22,511 nt of DNA from JAFGIT01 sp016929465 [NCBI: Candidatus Coatesbacteria bacterium] (GCA_016929465.1 JAFGIT010000212.1:1-22511); one strand, 5' to 3'. Shown: positions 8,375-16,322, counted from the stretch's first letter. The notes: a model not told the origin generated them from the sequence alone. Numbers and translations: made by a program.

Positions 8375-8447
8375 ACCCGGCACCGCTTCACAAAAAGGTT
8401 CGAAACGAAATCATTCCCAAACGCGGCTGAGAGGCGCGGGCGCTAGG

Positions 8448-10154
8448 TCACTTCCGAGTTATAAAGTCACCCATCACCAGGCAGTCGATCTGCGTGCTCA
8501 AAAAGCAACTTATCGCGTCCTGAGGAGTACATACTATCGGCTCGCCACGTACGTTGAAAGAAGTGTTCACGACAACAGGTACTCCGGTGAGCTTCTCGAA
8601 CTCGTCGATGAGATTGTAATAGCGAGGATTAACCTCCTTCGATACGCTCTGAACACGGCCTGTCCCATCGACATGTGCAGTCGCCGGAATCACGTCGATC
8701 TTCTCAGGACGTATCCGATAGACCTTGAGCATGAACGGCGCCGAATGCTCCGATTCGAAGTACTCGCTCATTCTCTCTTCCTTGATCGACGGCGCAAACG
8801 GGCGGAACGACTCCCGGTGCTTGACCCTGGCGTTGAGGATGTCCTTCATCTCGGCTTTCCTCGGATCGGCCAATATAGACCTGTTCCCGAGCGCTCTCGG
8901 GCCGAATTCCATCCGCCCCTGGAACCAGCCGATGATCTTCCCATCCGCGATCATCCGAGCAGTATCCTTCTCGACATTCTGAGTACGCTCGTACTTCAGG
9001 CCCGAGTTCTTCAGCGCATCCTCCATCTGCTCATCCGTGAACGAAGGGCCGCCATAGGCGTGATTGAGCGGCACGCGCTTCGGTTCCTTCGCAAACTTGT
9101 GATACAAGTACATTGCCGACCCGAGCGAGGAACCGGCATCGTTCGCGGCGGGCTGGATGAAGACGTTCTTGAAGGGAGTGTTCTCCGTTATCTTGCCGTT
9201 TGCCACGCTATTTAAGACCATCCCACCCGCAAGGCAGAGGTTCGGGCACCTGGTGCGCTCGTAGAGCACATTCAGCATCCTGAAGTAGTGCTTCTCGAGA
9301 GCTTGCTGCAGGCTCGCGGCAACGTCCATATAGACCTGGTCCAGTCCGCTCTCGCGCACCCTCGGAGGGGCGGTCTCGCCGATGAACCTGTCGGACATGG
9401 TCTTCAAAAGGCCGTAGCGCTGGTAGCCGATGTAGTCGAAGTCGAACTTATACTGGCCGTTGTTCGTGGGCAGCACGATCCTGTCGAACAGGTCCTCGTA
9501 CTTCGGCTCGCCGAAAGAGGCGAGCGCCATCACCTTGCCCTCGCCGTTGCAGATCTTAAAGCCGAGATACTCCGTTACCGCACCATATAGCTGACCGAGC
9601 GAGACCGGGAACTTCACGGTCTCGAGCTTCTCGATTCCGTTGCCCCTGCCGTGCGCCATCAGCGTGCTGTCGTGCTCCGCATAGCCATCGGCGACGAATA
9701 TCGCCGCCTCATCGAACGGTGAGACCAGGTAGCAGCTCGCGGCGTGCGATATGTGATGATCGACGAAGTGGAACTGGGGGACCTTGCCGCCCTTGCCGTC
9801 AAACCGGTCGTAAAGGGCACTTTTCGCCCCGATCATCGAGGCGATGCGCTTCATGAACGGGTTGATCGCGGCACCCTTCTTGAAGAGCGAGAGCGAATAC
9901 GGCATGAACCTGAAGAAGGGCAGCCACTTATAGATAATCTCCTTGTATGGATTCCAGAAAAAGCCCACGTGGGAGACTTCGCTGAATTTTATCCCCGCGA
10001 AATCGAGGCAGAAGCGCACCGCGTTTTCGGGAAACTCGTAGGTGTGCTTCTTGCGATTGAATCGCTCCTCCTCCGCGAAGGCGAGCACCTCGCCATCCTT
10101 GACGATGCACGCGCCCGAGTCATGCAGGAACGCATTGAAGCCTAAAACGTACAT
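8448..10154 (-). CDS. Carbamoyltransferase of the NodU/CmcH (TobZ-like) family
   Basis: 568 residues, the usual length. The N-terminal Kae1-like domain begins MYVLGFNAFLHDSGACIV and carries the metal-binding pattern VDHHISHA (H133, H134, H137). Further conserved blocks are FVADGYAEHDST (about 153-164), LAGGMVLNSVANG (about 308-320) and the adenylation-site block GRMEFGPRALGNRSILADPR (413-432). The C-terminal YrdC-like part has RPFAPSI and VVVNTSFNVRGEPIVCTP. Relatives make carbamoyl-adenylate from carbamoyl phosphate and ATP and transfer the carbamoyl group to a sugar or antibiotic hydroxyl. No glycan or antibiotic cluster adjoins it, so the acceptor is unknown. An AGGAGG lies 11 bases before the ATG, a slightly long spacing. 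Confidence 0.95.
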   Translation of the reverse strand: MYVLGFNAFLHDSGACIVKDGEVLAFAEEERFNRKKHTYEFPENAVRFCLDFAGIKFSEVSHVGFFWNPYKEIIYKWLPFFRFMPYSLSLFKKGAAINPFMKRIASMIGAKSALYDRFDGKGGKVPQFHFVDHHISHAASCYLVSPFDEAAIFVADGYAEHDSTLMAHGRGNGIEKLETVKFPVSLGQLYGAVTEYLGFKICNGEGKVMALASFGEPKYEDLFDRIVLPTNNGQYKFDFDYIGYQRYGLLKTMSDRFIGETAPPRVRESGLDQVYMDVAASLQQALEKHYFRMLNVLYERTRCPNLCLAGGMVLNSVANGKITENTPFKNVFIQPAANDAGSSLGSAMYLYHKFAKEPKRVPLNHAYGGPSFTDEQMEDALKNSGLKYERTQNVEKDTARMIADGKIIGWFQGRMEFGPRALGNRSILADPRKAEMKDILNARVKHRESFRPFAPSIKEERMSEYFESEHSAPFMLKVYRIRPEKIDVIPATAHVDGTGRVQSVSKEVNPRYYNLIDEFEKLTGVPVVVNTSFNVRGEPIVCTPQDAISCFLSTQIDCLVMGDFITRK

Positions 10155-10220
10155 TATATGAATATCCTCCTAAAACCACGCATTACACCTCAGCTCATAA
10201 ACGAGGCCGGACAATAACCT

Positions 10221-10226
10221 ATTATA
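10221..10226 (-). promoter_or_regulatory. Possible -10 element of the carbamoyltransferase gene
   Basis: A perfect TATAAT reads on the minus strand about 67 bases before the carbamoyltransferase ATG, in an AT-rich stretch. No convincing -35 is found at 16-18 bases (the nearest is TTATTG). A second TATAAT overlaps on the plus strand, as expected for a near-palindrome. The rest of 10172-10407 contains only unsupported short frames. Confidence 0.3.
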
Positions 10227-10407
10227 ATATTCAATCGTAAAACAATAACGCAAGAGAAGTTCCCCCTCGAACGCTCCCATATCTTGGTCAAAGCGCTCAA
10301 TCGCTCGATATCCGGGTCGGATAGGGCCTGTGGGGTTCCTCCGTGATGCAAATTCGCCCATATCCGCCACGATGTGCTTTCTGCCGGCAGATCCGCCAAG
10401 AATGATC

Positions 10408-10435
10408 TTGACATGGAACGGCGGTTATGTAAGAT
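10408..10435 (+). promoter_or_regulatory. Sigma70-type promoter for the 10509-13589 operon
   Basis: The consensus -35 TTGACA (10408-10413) is separated by 16 bases from TAAGAT (10430-10435), which matches 4 of 6 of the -10 consensus. Transcription would begin near 10442, leaving a leader of about 65 bases before the short ORF at 10509. No competing promoter is evident. Confidence 0.45.
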
Positions 10436-10508
10436 GTTAAATCAGTTATGCTCCTAGTAGCGTGTTTATGTCGCGGTTTATGCAATTATTTGCGGAAAGG
10501 AGCAGCAA

Positions 10509-10583
10509 ATGGGAATCTCGTATGCTAATGACACGATCTATGTCACGGGAGGGTCGCAGGAAAGTCCATATACTATGGCATAA
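10509..10583 (+). CDS. 24-codon ORF ahead of the 442-residue protein gene (leader peptide or broken N-terminus)
   Basis: It encodes MGISYANDTIYVTGGSQESP followed by YTMA and a TAA stop. It has the best ribosome site in the neighbourhood, AAAGGAG with 6 bases to the ATG. The next long frame begins 8 bases after the stop (TTG 10592) or 14 bases after (ATG 10598) and has no ribosome site of its own, so re-initiation after this ORF is plausible. The long frame is already open from about 10532, one base behind this one, so a -1 shift or a one-base sequencing error would fuse them. The peptide resembles the N-terminus of a folded secreted protein rather than an attenuator peptide. That resemblance is an impression only. 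Confidence 0.45.
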   Translation: MGISYANDTIYVTGGSQESPYTMA

Positions 10584-10591
10584 AGCCTCAT

Positions 10592-11920
10592 TTGATTATG
10601 ACCCCGGATTGGTCTTACAATGATAGTGATGGTAGATTAATGGGGGAAAATCCCAGGCCGAAACCAATGTTCACTAATGCAGACTACTACCAATGGGCCG
10701 ACAGCAAATCGGTTAGCGATGAGGACTACGACCACACTCGGATAGTGGTTGGAAGATGGGAACCACTTTACTCTATTTCACCGGGATACAATGACACCAT
10801 GGGCTACAGGCTGGCCCCGAGCGTAGTCCGCCATGAGTACGGCATGAACTTCAGGCGCTGGCTGGACGCCCTTCTGACAAGAACTCAGACGCCGCCTGTG
10901 AAGAGAATATGGATGCAGTCATGGGACGAGGTTGAGGAGGGAATTTGTCTAACAGACACCCTCGAGCACGGCAAGTTCTATATGAATGCCATCCCCGTCC
11001 TGAAGTCGTTCAGCAAGAGATTCAATGCTCAGAATAAGCCAGAGGTAGGTCATCCCAATTGGAGCGACTATGCCAGGAGTCTCGTCTGTGCTGCCTATTG
11101 GGCTGTATTCGGGCCCACTCGGGTTCGCTCCCCGCATCGCGAAATAGTCCAGCTCGTAATCGACCATTTCACCGATGGCCAGGGGACCGAGATGGAGGTC
11201 TTCGAGTATTTCTGCCACCATCACGACAACCTCAAGCGTTGGCCGCCGGTGATTTCGCTGGACCTCGCCGAGCCGCCGGTGAATACGATCTCGGAGAATG
11301 GGGTGGATCCGTCTTTTGTGATGAAGGTGTCGTATAAGAACTTCGGGCGCGCAAAATGCCTTAACAGCCGATTCATGCTCTATCTGCCGCTTCGGGTGCG
11401 CGATCCTGAGGTGCCGTTCAATCAGGACAAGGTGTTCAGGCTCTGCGCGTATGTCAATCCCCGGGGCTGGGACGAGGAAAATCCCGATTATCTGAGAGTG
11501 GCACTCTGCCCGAATCGGCTTGAGTTTCGCTGGCCATTCTATCACACTGGAGAAGAATACGACGATCCACCGAAGGAGTTCTTTGTGAAGGTCACAGGCA
11601 ACGAAATCAAACGCTTCTTCAGAAGAGCCATACGCCGCCTGAGAAGGGGGGAACTGGTCGATAGGTGGGAGGGGATCGGCGTGGGTAATTTGGATCATGG
11701 AGATGACGTCGAGATCAAAGATGAAGATCCGTCGACGAGAGCACTTGGGCATCCTGCGGTAGAACCGAACTGCGCTGAGGCGCCGTTTCATGGGACATTT
11801 AGCGCGCACTTCGCCGAGGCGTCTTTGCGCTTTTATGAAGGAAACCTTTTAGAGAAAGGTACATGGATTAGAATCCCCACTACGGATTCGGATGAGGTGT
11901 GGTATGGCGATAAGAAATGA
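10592..11920 (+). CDS. Unknown 442-residue protein ahead of exported propeller proteins
   Basis: I do not recognise this protein. It is clearly coding, with strong third-base G/C preference and no stop for 1.3 kb. It starts at TTG 10592 or ATG 10598, neither with a ribosome site; expression probably depends on the 24-codon ORF just upstream. It has no signal peptide or membrane segment, so it looks cytoplasmic. Visible features are a His-rich stretch YFCHHHDNLKRW near residues 206-217, a beta-rich middle with several Trp and Tyr, a basic segment NEIKRFFRRAIRRLRRGE near 344-361, and an acidic stretch (DDVEIKDEDPS) near 376-386. The 3' end overlaps the next gene by 17 bases, so it belongs to the same operon as the two exported proteins. 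An accessory or processing role is conceivable but not supported by any motif. Confidence 0.8.
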   Translation: MIMTPDWSYNDSDGRLMGENPRPKPMFTNADYYQWADSKSVSDEDYDHTRIVVGRWEPLYSISPGYNDTMGYRLAPSVVRHEYGMNFRRWLDALLTRTQTPPVKRIWMQSWDEVEEGICLTDTLEHGKFYMNAIPVLKSFSKRFNAQNKPEVGHPNWSDYARSLVCAAYWAVFGPTRVRSPHREIVQLVIDHFTDGQGTEMEVFEYFCHHHDNLKRWPPVISLDLAEPPVNTISENGVDPSFVMKVSYKNFGRAKCLNSRFMLYLPLRVRDPEVPFNQDKVFRLCAYVNPRGWDEENPDYLRVALCPNRLEFRWPFYHTGEEYDDPPKEFFVKVTGNEIKRFFRRAIRRLRRGELVDRWEGIGVGNLDHGDDVEIKDEDPSTRALGHPAVEPNCAEAPFHGTFSAHFAEASLRFYEGNLLEKGTWIRIPTTDSDEVWYGDKK

Positions 11921-13589
11921 GCGCCTCCTTATAGGGCTTATCTCTATCAATATTCTATGTTTCACACTTATATCAAGCGACTGCGATGCAAGTATCTCGA
12001 CTCAGGACTGCCCGTGGAGTCAATATCACTGCGATCAGGGCTGGTCGCTATTGGCAAAGGCAGTAGGCCCCCTAAGTCCGTGTATTCTCTTCGTGCGAGA
12101 ATTTCCCGGTCAGAAAACTTATATGGATCCTGAGGTCATGTTTATTGGACCAGACGATGTGGCCTTGATTATCGCTGCAAAAGCAGATAATGAAGGAAAG
12201 AGGACGGCCCTATTGACGGGATCAGACGGACACACTATCTGGAGGGATCGCAGCGACTTTCCGCGGCCCGAGGCATTCGATGACCAGCGTTTTTACATAA
12301 GCCGTTTCACATCGGACGACAATGAGAATGGCATCATGACAGCGTTTGACCTCGAAGGACGAGAGTTGTGGGAGGTATCTCCGATATATAGCACTACGGG
12401 CGTCAGAATCGTGGAGGAGCGTGGCATTGCGATTTGTGAATATGGAGGCTCGGCGGCATTCCTGACCGAGTATGGCGAGCGAACTGGGGAGATACATCCT
12501 ATAAGCGGCACATCGTGGGGAGATCCAGGGCACTTCATAGGGCCCGTCTTTGACAGATTGGGTGCTGCTCTATGGCTAGAGGATGTCTGGCGCGATGCAG
12601 GGAGCACTGACTATGTTAGTTCGGAATTGCATCCTGAACCGGTGCGCGTATGCACTCACTCACGTGATGACAGGCGTAGTTATTCACCAGCAGCGGCGAT
12701 TGCTAACCCGAACGGTCTCATCTTCTGCTTTGTCCAGAATCAGGTTACAGTATTTACTGACGCATATCTTCAAACCATTCTATGGAGTTATATTCTTAAT
12801 GATGCATTCATATATGGATACTGCTTCTGTTCCGATCCATTCAATGGATGCTACTTGATATCAGGGGAGCAAGATGGCTCGAACCTGGATGGCTTTGATC
12901 TCGTTCATCTTAACGAAGAAGGAGAATTGGATTGGCGAATTGAGCTTCAAAGATCCGGTCAATCTTACGATGGATGCGCTCCGATATGCGATCCAAGTGG
13001 AAATGTATATCTAACAAAAGCTGGAACACTGCTTTCATATTCCCCCAGTGGAGAGCTTCGCTGGAGATTAGAAGTGACTGATTACAGGATTTATGTAGGC
13101 CCAATGAATAGCGGCGGGGCCATATATTGCCATTCATGGTATGAAGACACGGATAATCGTCTCTTCGCCATCGGCGACGGCCCTCCCCACCACTCGCGAG
13201 TCCGGGCTAAACTCCCCGAACGATCCTCAGGCAACATTTATTCCCCCGGCGAGGAGCTTACGGTCCAGCTACAGCCGTACAATTTTGGGGAGGATGAGGC
13301 GGTTGATGGATATCTGGCGCTCCTGCTGCCCGACGGATCGGTGTTCTATTATACTGGATCTAGCCTGACCGCCATTCCGACGGCGTGGTTCTCTGAAGTA
13401 TTCATGCCGAACAGCTTCGAGATGATCGACGCGCCGGTCTCGCTCGGAATCATCCCCGGCGGCATCCCAGAGGGCGCATACACCATCATCCCCGCATTCT
13501 GCGAGCCGGGAACGCAGACGCCGGTGGATGAGATTTTTCCGATCACGATCGAAGTAGTTCAAGGTTCAAAGTTCAAGGTTCAAAGTTGA
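11904..13589 (+). CDS. Exported PQQ-like beta-propeller protein with C-terminal sandwich domain (first paralogue)
   Basis: 561 residues from ATG 11904, chosen because GAGG lies 6 bases upstream; an in-frame ATG at 11892 has none. A signal peptide is evident (MAIRNE, then hydrophobic LLIGLISINILCFTLI, probable cleavage after SSDCDA). Residues about 60-450 hold propeller-type repeats with the PQQ-like G-x-x-x-W pattern (GHTIW, GRELW, GELDW, GELRW). The last 100 or so residues, starting near YSPGEELTVQL, form a beta-sandwich-like domain ending in EGAYTIIPAFCEPG. The final VVQGSKFKVQS is encoded by a heptamer repeat array and is probably a recent extension. The many Cys suggest disulfides outside the cytoplasm. 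No catalytic residue is visible; a structural or binding role is likely. Confidence 0.82.
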   Translation: MAIRNERLLIGLISINILCFTLISSDCDASISTQDCPWSQYHCDQGWSLLAKAVGPLSPCILFVREFPGQKTYMDPEVMFIGPDDVALIIAAKADNEGKRTALLTGSDGHTIWRDRSDFPRPEAFDDQRFYISRFTSDDNENGIMTAFDLEGRELWEVSPIYSTTGVRIVEERGIAICEYGGSAAFLTEYGERTGEIHPISGTSWGDPGHFIGPVFDRLGAALWLEDVWRDAGSTDYVSSELHPEPVRVCTHSRDDRRSYSPAAAIANPNGLIFCFVQNQVTVFTDAYLQTILWSYILNDAFIYGYCFCSDPFNGCYLISGEQDGSNLDGFDLVHLNEEGELDWRIELQRSGQSYDGCAPICDPSGNVYLTKAGTLLSYSPSGELRWRLEVTDYRIYVGPMNSGGAIYCHSWYEDTDNRLFAIGDGPPHHSRVRAKLPERSSGNIYSPGEELTVQLQPYNFGEDEAVDGYLALLLPDGSVFYYTGSSLTAIPTAWFSEVFMPNSFEMIDAPVSLGIIPGGIPEGAYTIIPAFCEPGTQTPVDEIFPITIEVVQGSKFKVQS

Positions 13590-13591
13590 GG
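13557..13591 (+). repeat. Heptamer tandem repeat at the 3' end of the first propeller gene
   Basis: Five 7-base units: GTTCAAG, GTTCAAA, GTTCAAG, GTTCAAA, GTTGAGG. The array runs across the stop codon and supplies the last residues of the protein (GSKFKVQS). Alternation of two unit types suggests a 14-base higher-order copy. Confidence 0.85.
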
Positions 13592-13641
13592 TTGGTAGCA
13601 GGGGACGGTGAAGGGGAATAGCCCTGCGGGTGTTGCAGCTT

Positions 13642-13668
13642 AATCTGTGAAATCTGCGTAATCTGTGG
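13642..13668 (+). repeat. Nonamer tandem repeat between the two propeller genes
   Basis: Three 9-base units: AATCTGTGA, AATCTGCGT, AATCTGTGG, located in the 178-base gap between the two exported protein genes. The unit sequence is unrelated to the heptamer 50 bases upstream. No ORF uses it. Confidence 0.8.
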
Positions 13669-13767
13669 ACTTCAGAGGGTATTTGTGATTGGCGGTTTAT
13701 TTGAGTTACCATGCACACTTGGCGTAAGCAAGAATGAGATAAGAAGAGCAATTAGCAAGGCGAGGAA

Positions 13768-15624
13768 GTGAATGACACAATGGTAGTCTCTCGACACGTG
13801 CTCTCAATGATCATTTTGGTCTTTCTACTTGCGTCATACGCTCTTTGCATGGAGAACTGGCCCCCGTTCTGGGTCGGGCCGGATGGTGATTATACAAGAA
13901 CAAGAGCGGCCGATATAGTTCTGCCCAGGTGCCCAGTTGTAAGCGATATGCTGCTGATACCGAGGGAGGGCGCCTCGCGCTTCTTTATATATCCGCCGTC
14001 CGTCTATGCCGACGGGACTGCGATCGTCGCCGTCAGCGACGGCGGCTACCCGCCGATGAACGTCTATTGCGTATCTCCGGAATTGGAGCTGAATTGGGAG
14101 ATAGAGTTCGGGATGCGAGGTCGGCCCGAGTTATTTCCTGGCCCAGATAACACGATGTTTCTTAATCATACAGGCTTCCGGGCCGGCTACTATGACCCTC
14201 TCTTGGCGTGCTATTCACTCGAGGACGGGGAACAACTCTGGAGCACTACGACGACCATAATGGATTTGTATTACGACCTCTCGGCCCTATTGGGGCCTGA
14301 ATATCCCTATTGGCACCTGATCGACCGAAAGGCAGATATCGGGCCGGACGGGATCCTCTATGGTTGGACGGAGCCCTCCACTATCGATCCGCGCAGAACT
14401 GGAGTGCTATTCGCCGTCAGCACGACTGGTACTATTGGTGTTTTAAATAGCCTCGAGAATCCCTTGGGCAGCATGGTCTTGAACAAGATATCGATGATCA
14501 CCGCGCAGGGGGAGATAGCCTTTGCCACTTGGTCGGATCCCGAGAACGTCGGCTCCTGCGATACTGACATCTATAAGTATCGATATGATGCAGCAACGAA
14601 TCAATTCACGAACATCTACTGGTCAACTATTTCCGATTTTCGTCCACTTGTCCGCCCGTTATTCTTTGGGGAGAATCTGGTGATCATAGATCGCGAGTGG
14701 TGGGAGAACTTCGTCTTTCATTTCTGGCCACGGGGAGGAGACATATTCGAATTTGAGCCCGAGACGGAAATGCGACCCTACGGCAGGCTCTTCTGCAACA
14801 CGGGTCGGATCCACTACAGCCCTTATTCCTTGAAGCGGGATACCAGTTCGACCTCTCCACAGGGCTTCTATCTGGATTTCCATTCCAGGGCATACATTGA
14901 TGGCGTATTCGCATGGGATGACGGAGAAGGGCTCGACAGAGAGTTCTATATGTATAATGTGCTCCTCGTTGACAGAGAGGATTCAATTGTGTGCGCCGAC
15001 GGCCACACTGGTTATAGTAGCGGGCTAATGGGCTATGAGATGGTAGAGTCGGGCTTCTTACTCTCGGTTGTATCAAGTGAAGGCGCTAAGTCGTGGGGAA
15101 TCGACGCGGATATCTACGAGGGCTGGGGTTCGAATTCAGCAACGCCATTTAACTTGGCACCAGCTCCTAATAACACGCTGCTAATGTTTCTCTCACCCGA
15201 AAGCTCCTGGTGCCCTGATCATCTGAAGGACAGAATGTGCTGTGTCCGTGTTGTGGAGTCAGACGACTCCACCCATCCCGCGGCTATCTCTGCATTCGCC
15301 TCGGTTCTGGAGGATCAGTTGGTTCTGTTCGTTGGTTTCTTCTGCAAACGCCCCCTCCACGTTGACGCGTACACCGCGATGCGAACACCGTCCGGCGAAC
15401 TGATATATCTGCCCGCGATGTCACAGGAGAAATCTCCGCTATTTCCTGATGTCTATCTCCCGCCTAACGTTCTCTATACTCCGAGAGCCGTGAATAACCT
15501 CGAACTCGGCACCGACGTAACCGAGAGCGGCGAATACACCTTCTATGCCCTACTCACCGACCCAGAAACCGGCGAAGTAATGAGCAACCTCGCGCAGGCT
15601 ACCGTCTCGGTGGTCGTCCCTTAG
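13768..15624 (+). CDS. Exported PQQ-like beta-propeller protein with C-terminal sandwich domain (second paralogue)
   Basis: 618 residues from GTG 13768, with AAGG 7 bases upstream; ATG 13780 is an alternative and also keeps the signal peptide (SMIILVFLLASYALC). Propeller-like repeats include LELNWEIEF and YSLEDGEQLW. Residues about 515-618 match the C-terminal domain of the preceding gene: VDAYTAMRTPSGELIYL against VDGYLALLLPDGSVFYY, and SGEYTFYALLTDPETGEV against EGAYTIIPAFCEPGTQTP. The two are therefore paralogues that have diverged strongly in the propeller part. The shared C-terminal domain could anchor or sort the proteins at the surface, but no known sorting signal is visible. A palindrome and T-rich stretch follow the stop. 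Confidence 0.82.
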   Translation: MNDTMVVSRHVLSMIILVFLLASYALCMENWPPFWVGPDGDYTRTRAADIVLPRCPVVSDMLLIPREGASRFFIYPPSVYADGTAIVAVSDGGYPPMNVYCVSPELELNWEIEFGMRGRPELFPGPDNTMFLNHTGFRAGYYDPLLACYSLEDGEQLWSTTTTIMDLYYDLSALLGPEYPYWHLIDRKADIGPDGILYGWTEPSTIDPRRTGVLFAVSTTGTIGVLNSLENPLGSMVLNKISMITAQGEIAFATWSDPENVGSCDTDIYKYRYDAATNQFTNIYWSTISDFRPLVRPLFFGENLVIIDREWWENFVFHFWPRGGDIFEFEPETEMRPYGRLFCNTGRIHYSPYSLKRDTSSTSPQGFYLDFHSRAYIDGVFAWDDGEGLDREFYMYNVLLVDREDSIVCADGHTGYSSGLMGYEMVESGFLLSVVSSEGAKSWGIDADIYEGWGSNSATPFNLAPAPNNTLLMFLSPESSWCPDHLKDRMCCVRVVESDDSTHPAAISAFASVLEDQLVLFVGFFCKRPLHVDAYTAMRTPSGELIYLPAMSQEKSPLFPDVYLPPNVLYTPRAVNNLELGTDVTESGEYTFYALLTDPETGEVMSNLAQATVSVVVP

Positions 15625-15661
15625 GCCTACACAGACGCAATCTGAGCTCCGATCACGAGAT

Positions 15662-15678
15662 GGCGTATGCAATACGCC
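15662..15678 (+). terminator. Perfect 7-bp hairpin after the second propeller gene
   Basis: GGCGTAT-GCA-ATACGCC begins 37 bases after the stop, and a pyrimidine-rich stretch containing TTTTT follows at about 15690. The T-run is not directly adjacent, so termination is possible but not strong. A second hairpin with the same GCA loop, GAGCC-GCA-GGCTC, sits at 15712-15724. Together they may be REP-like elements. Confidence 0.4.
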
Positions 15679-15730
15679 CTTACTTCTCCTTTTTCCCTTC
15701 CCCATCCCCCTGAGCCGCAGGCTCCTTGAT

Positions 15731-15762
15731 CCTTTTGACCTTTTGACCTATTGACCTTTTCT
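15731..15762 (+). repeat. Octamer tandem repeat upstream of the NfeD-like gene
   Basis: Four 8-base units: CCTTTTGA, CCTTTTGA, CCTATTGA, CCTTTTCT, located between two plus-strand genes in a pyrimidine-rich gap. It differs in unit length and sequence from the 7- and 9-base arrays around the propeller genes. Confidence 0.8.
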
Positions 15763-15768
15763 TCGCAT

Positions 15769-15798
15769 TTGACAGAAGAGCGGAGGGCGTGCTAAAAG
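15769..15798 (+). promoter_or_regulatory. Possible promoter of the NfeD-like gene
   Basis: A consensus TTGACA (15769-15774) is followed after 18 bases by TAAAAG (15793-15798; 4 of 6 matches). It sits immediately after the octamer repeat and would give a leader of about 70 bases. Plausible but not decisive. Confidence 0.35.
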
Positions 15799-15875
15799 GA
15801 GCAGGTCGGAATATATAAGGCTCATGCTGGCGATTATCAAATCGCCGGACGACCAATTTGAGAAAGGCCACTGAA

Positions 15876-16322
15876 TTGACATTTTTACCATATATCTGGC
15901 TTGGGCTCAGCGTGCTGCTCGCGGTTCTGGGCTTCGTCCTATCGTATGAGATCACCTTCTGGCTCGCGATCGACGCCTTCATCGTCATGGTCATCGCGTT
16001 CCTTGGCGTGTCGCCGCTTGTCCAGGTCATCGTCGCCGTCGTTCTCGGGATCATCTTCAGCCTGCTGTCGAAGAGGCTCGCCTTTGCGAGTTTGAGGCCG
16101 CTGAAGGAATCGCAGACGGTTCGGGCGGACCCGAAGGAGCTTATCGGCAAAAAGGGCATCGTCGTGATCAGCATTCGGGGCAATTCGAAACGGGGCCTCG
16201 TGGACCTTTCGGGCGAGAAGTGGGTTGCGCAGGCCGAGGGTGAAGCCGAGTTCGCACAGGGCACCCAGATCGAGATTTCTTCCCTCGTCGGCCAAAGATT
16301 GGTCGTCAGGGCTGCCAGCTAG
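15876..16322 (+). CDS. Short NfeD-like membrane protein with C-terminal OB fold
   Basis: 148 residues from TTG 15876, which has AAAGG 8 bases upstream; TTG 15858 is in frame and open but lacks a ribosome site. Three membrane helices (about 4-22, 25-45, 48-66) are followed by a charged linker and a soluble domain beginning IGKKGIVVISI. That domain contains GLVDLSGEKWVAQAEG and ends GQRLVVRAAS, the typical NfeD OB-fold pattern. It corresponds to the short NfeD form without the ClpP-like protease domain; such proteins usually pair with a flotillin/stomatin-type SPFH partner. No SPFH gene is in the window. It converges with the EutN-like gene, with only 43 bases between the two stops. Confidence 0.85.
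   Translation: MTFLPYIWLGLSVLLAVLGFVLSYEITFWLAIDAFIVMVIAFLGVSPLVQVIVAVVLGIIFSLLSKRLAFASLRPLKESQTVRADPKELIGKKGIVVISIRGNSKRGLVDLSGEKWVAQAEGEAEFAQGTQIEISSLVGQRLVVRAAS

Noticed and set aside
8109-8430. Short open frames on both strands in the hairpin-dense block
   Set aside because: No ribosome sites, no family resemblance, and overlapping frames produced by GC-rich self-complementary DNA.
10170-10485. Three short minus-strand frames upstream of the carbamoyltransferase
   Set aside because: AT-rich promoter region, mutually overlapping, no ribosome sites.
10949-11809. Open frame of 286 codons on the minus strand
   Set aside because: It lies wholly inside the plus-strand 442-residue gene. It has no ribosome site, and its composition (many His, Arg, Ile, Glu) is typical of the antisense of a GC3-biased gene.
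13557-13668. CRISPR array
   Set aside because: The units are 7 and 9 bases with no spacers, and no cas gene is present.
15680-16264. Open frame of 194 codons on the minus strand
   Set aside because: Antisense to the NfeD-like gene and the octamer repeat region; low-complexity Ser/Arg/Thr-rich translation.
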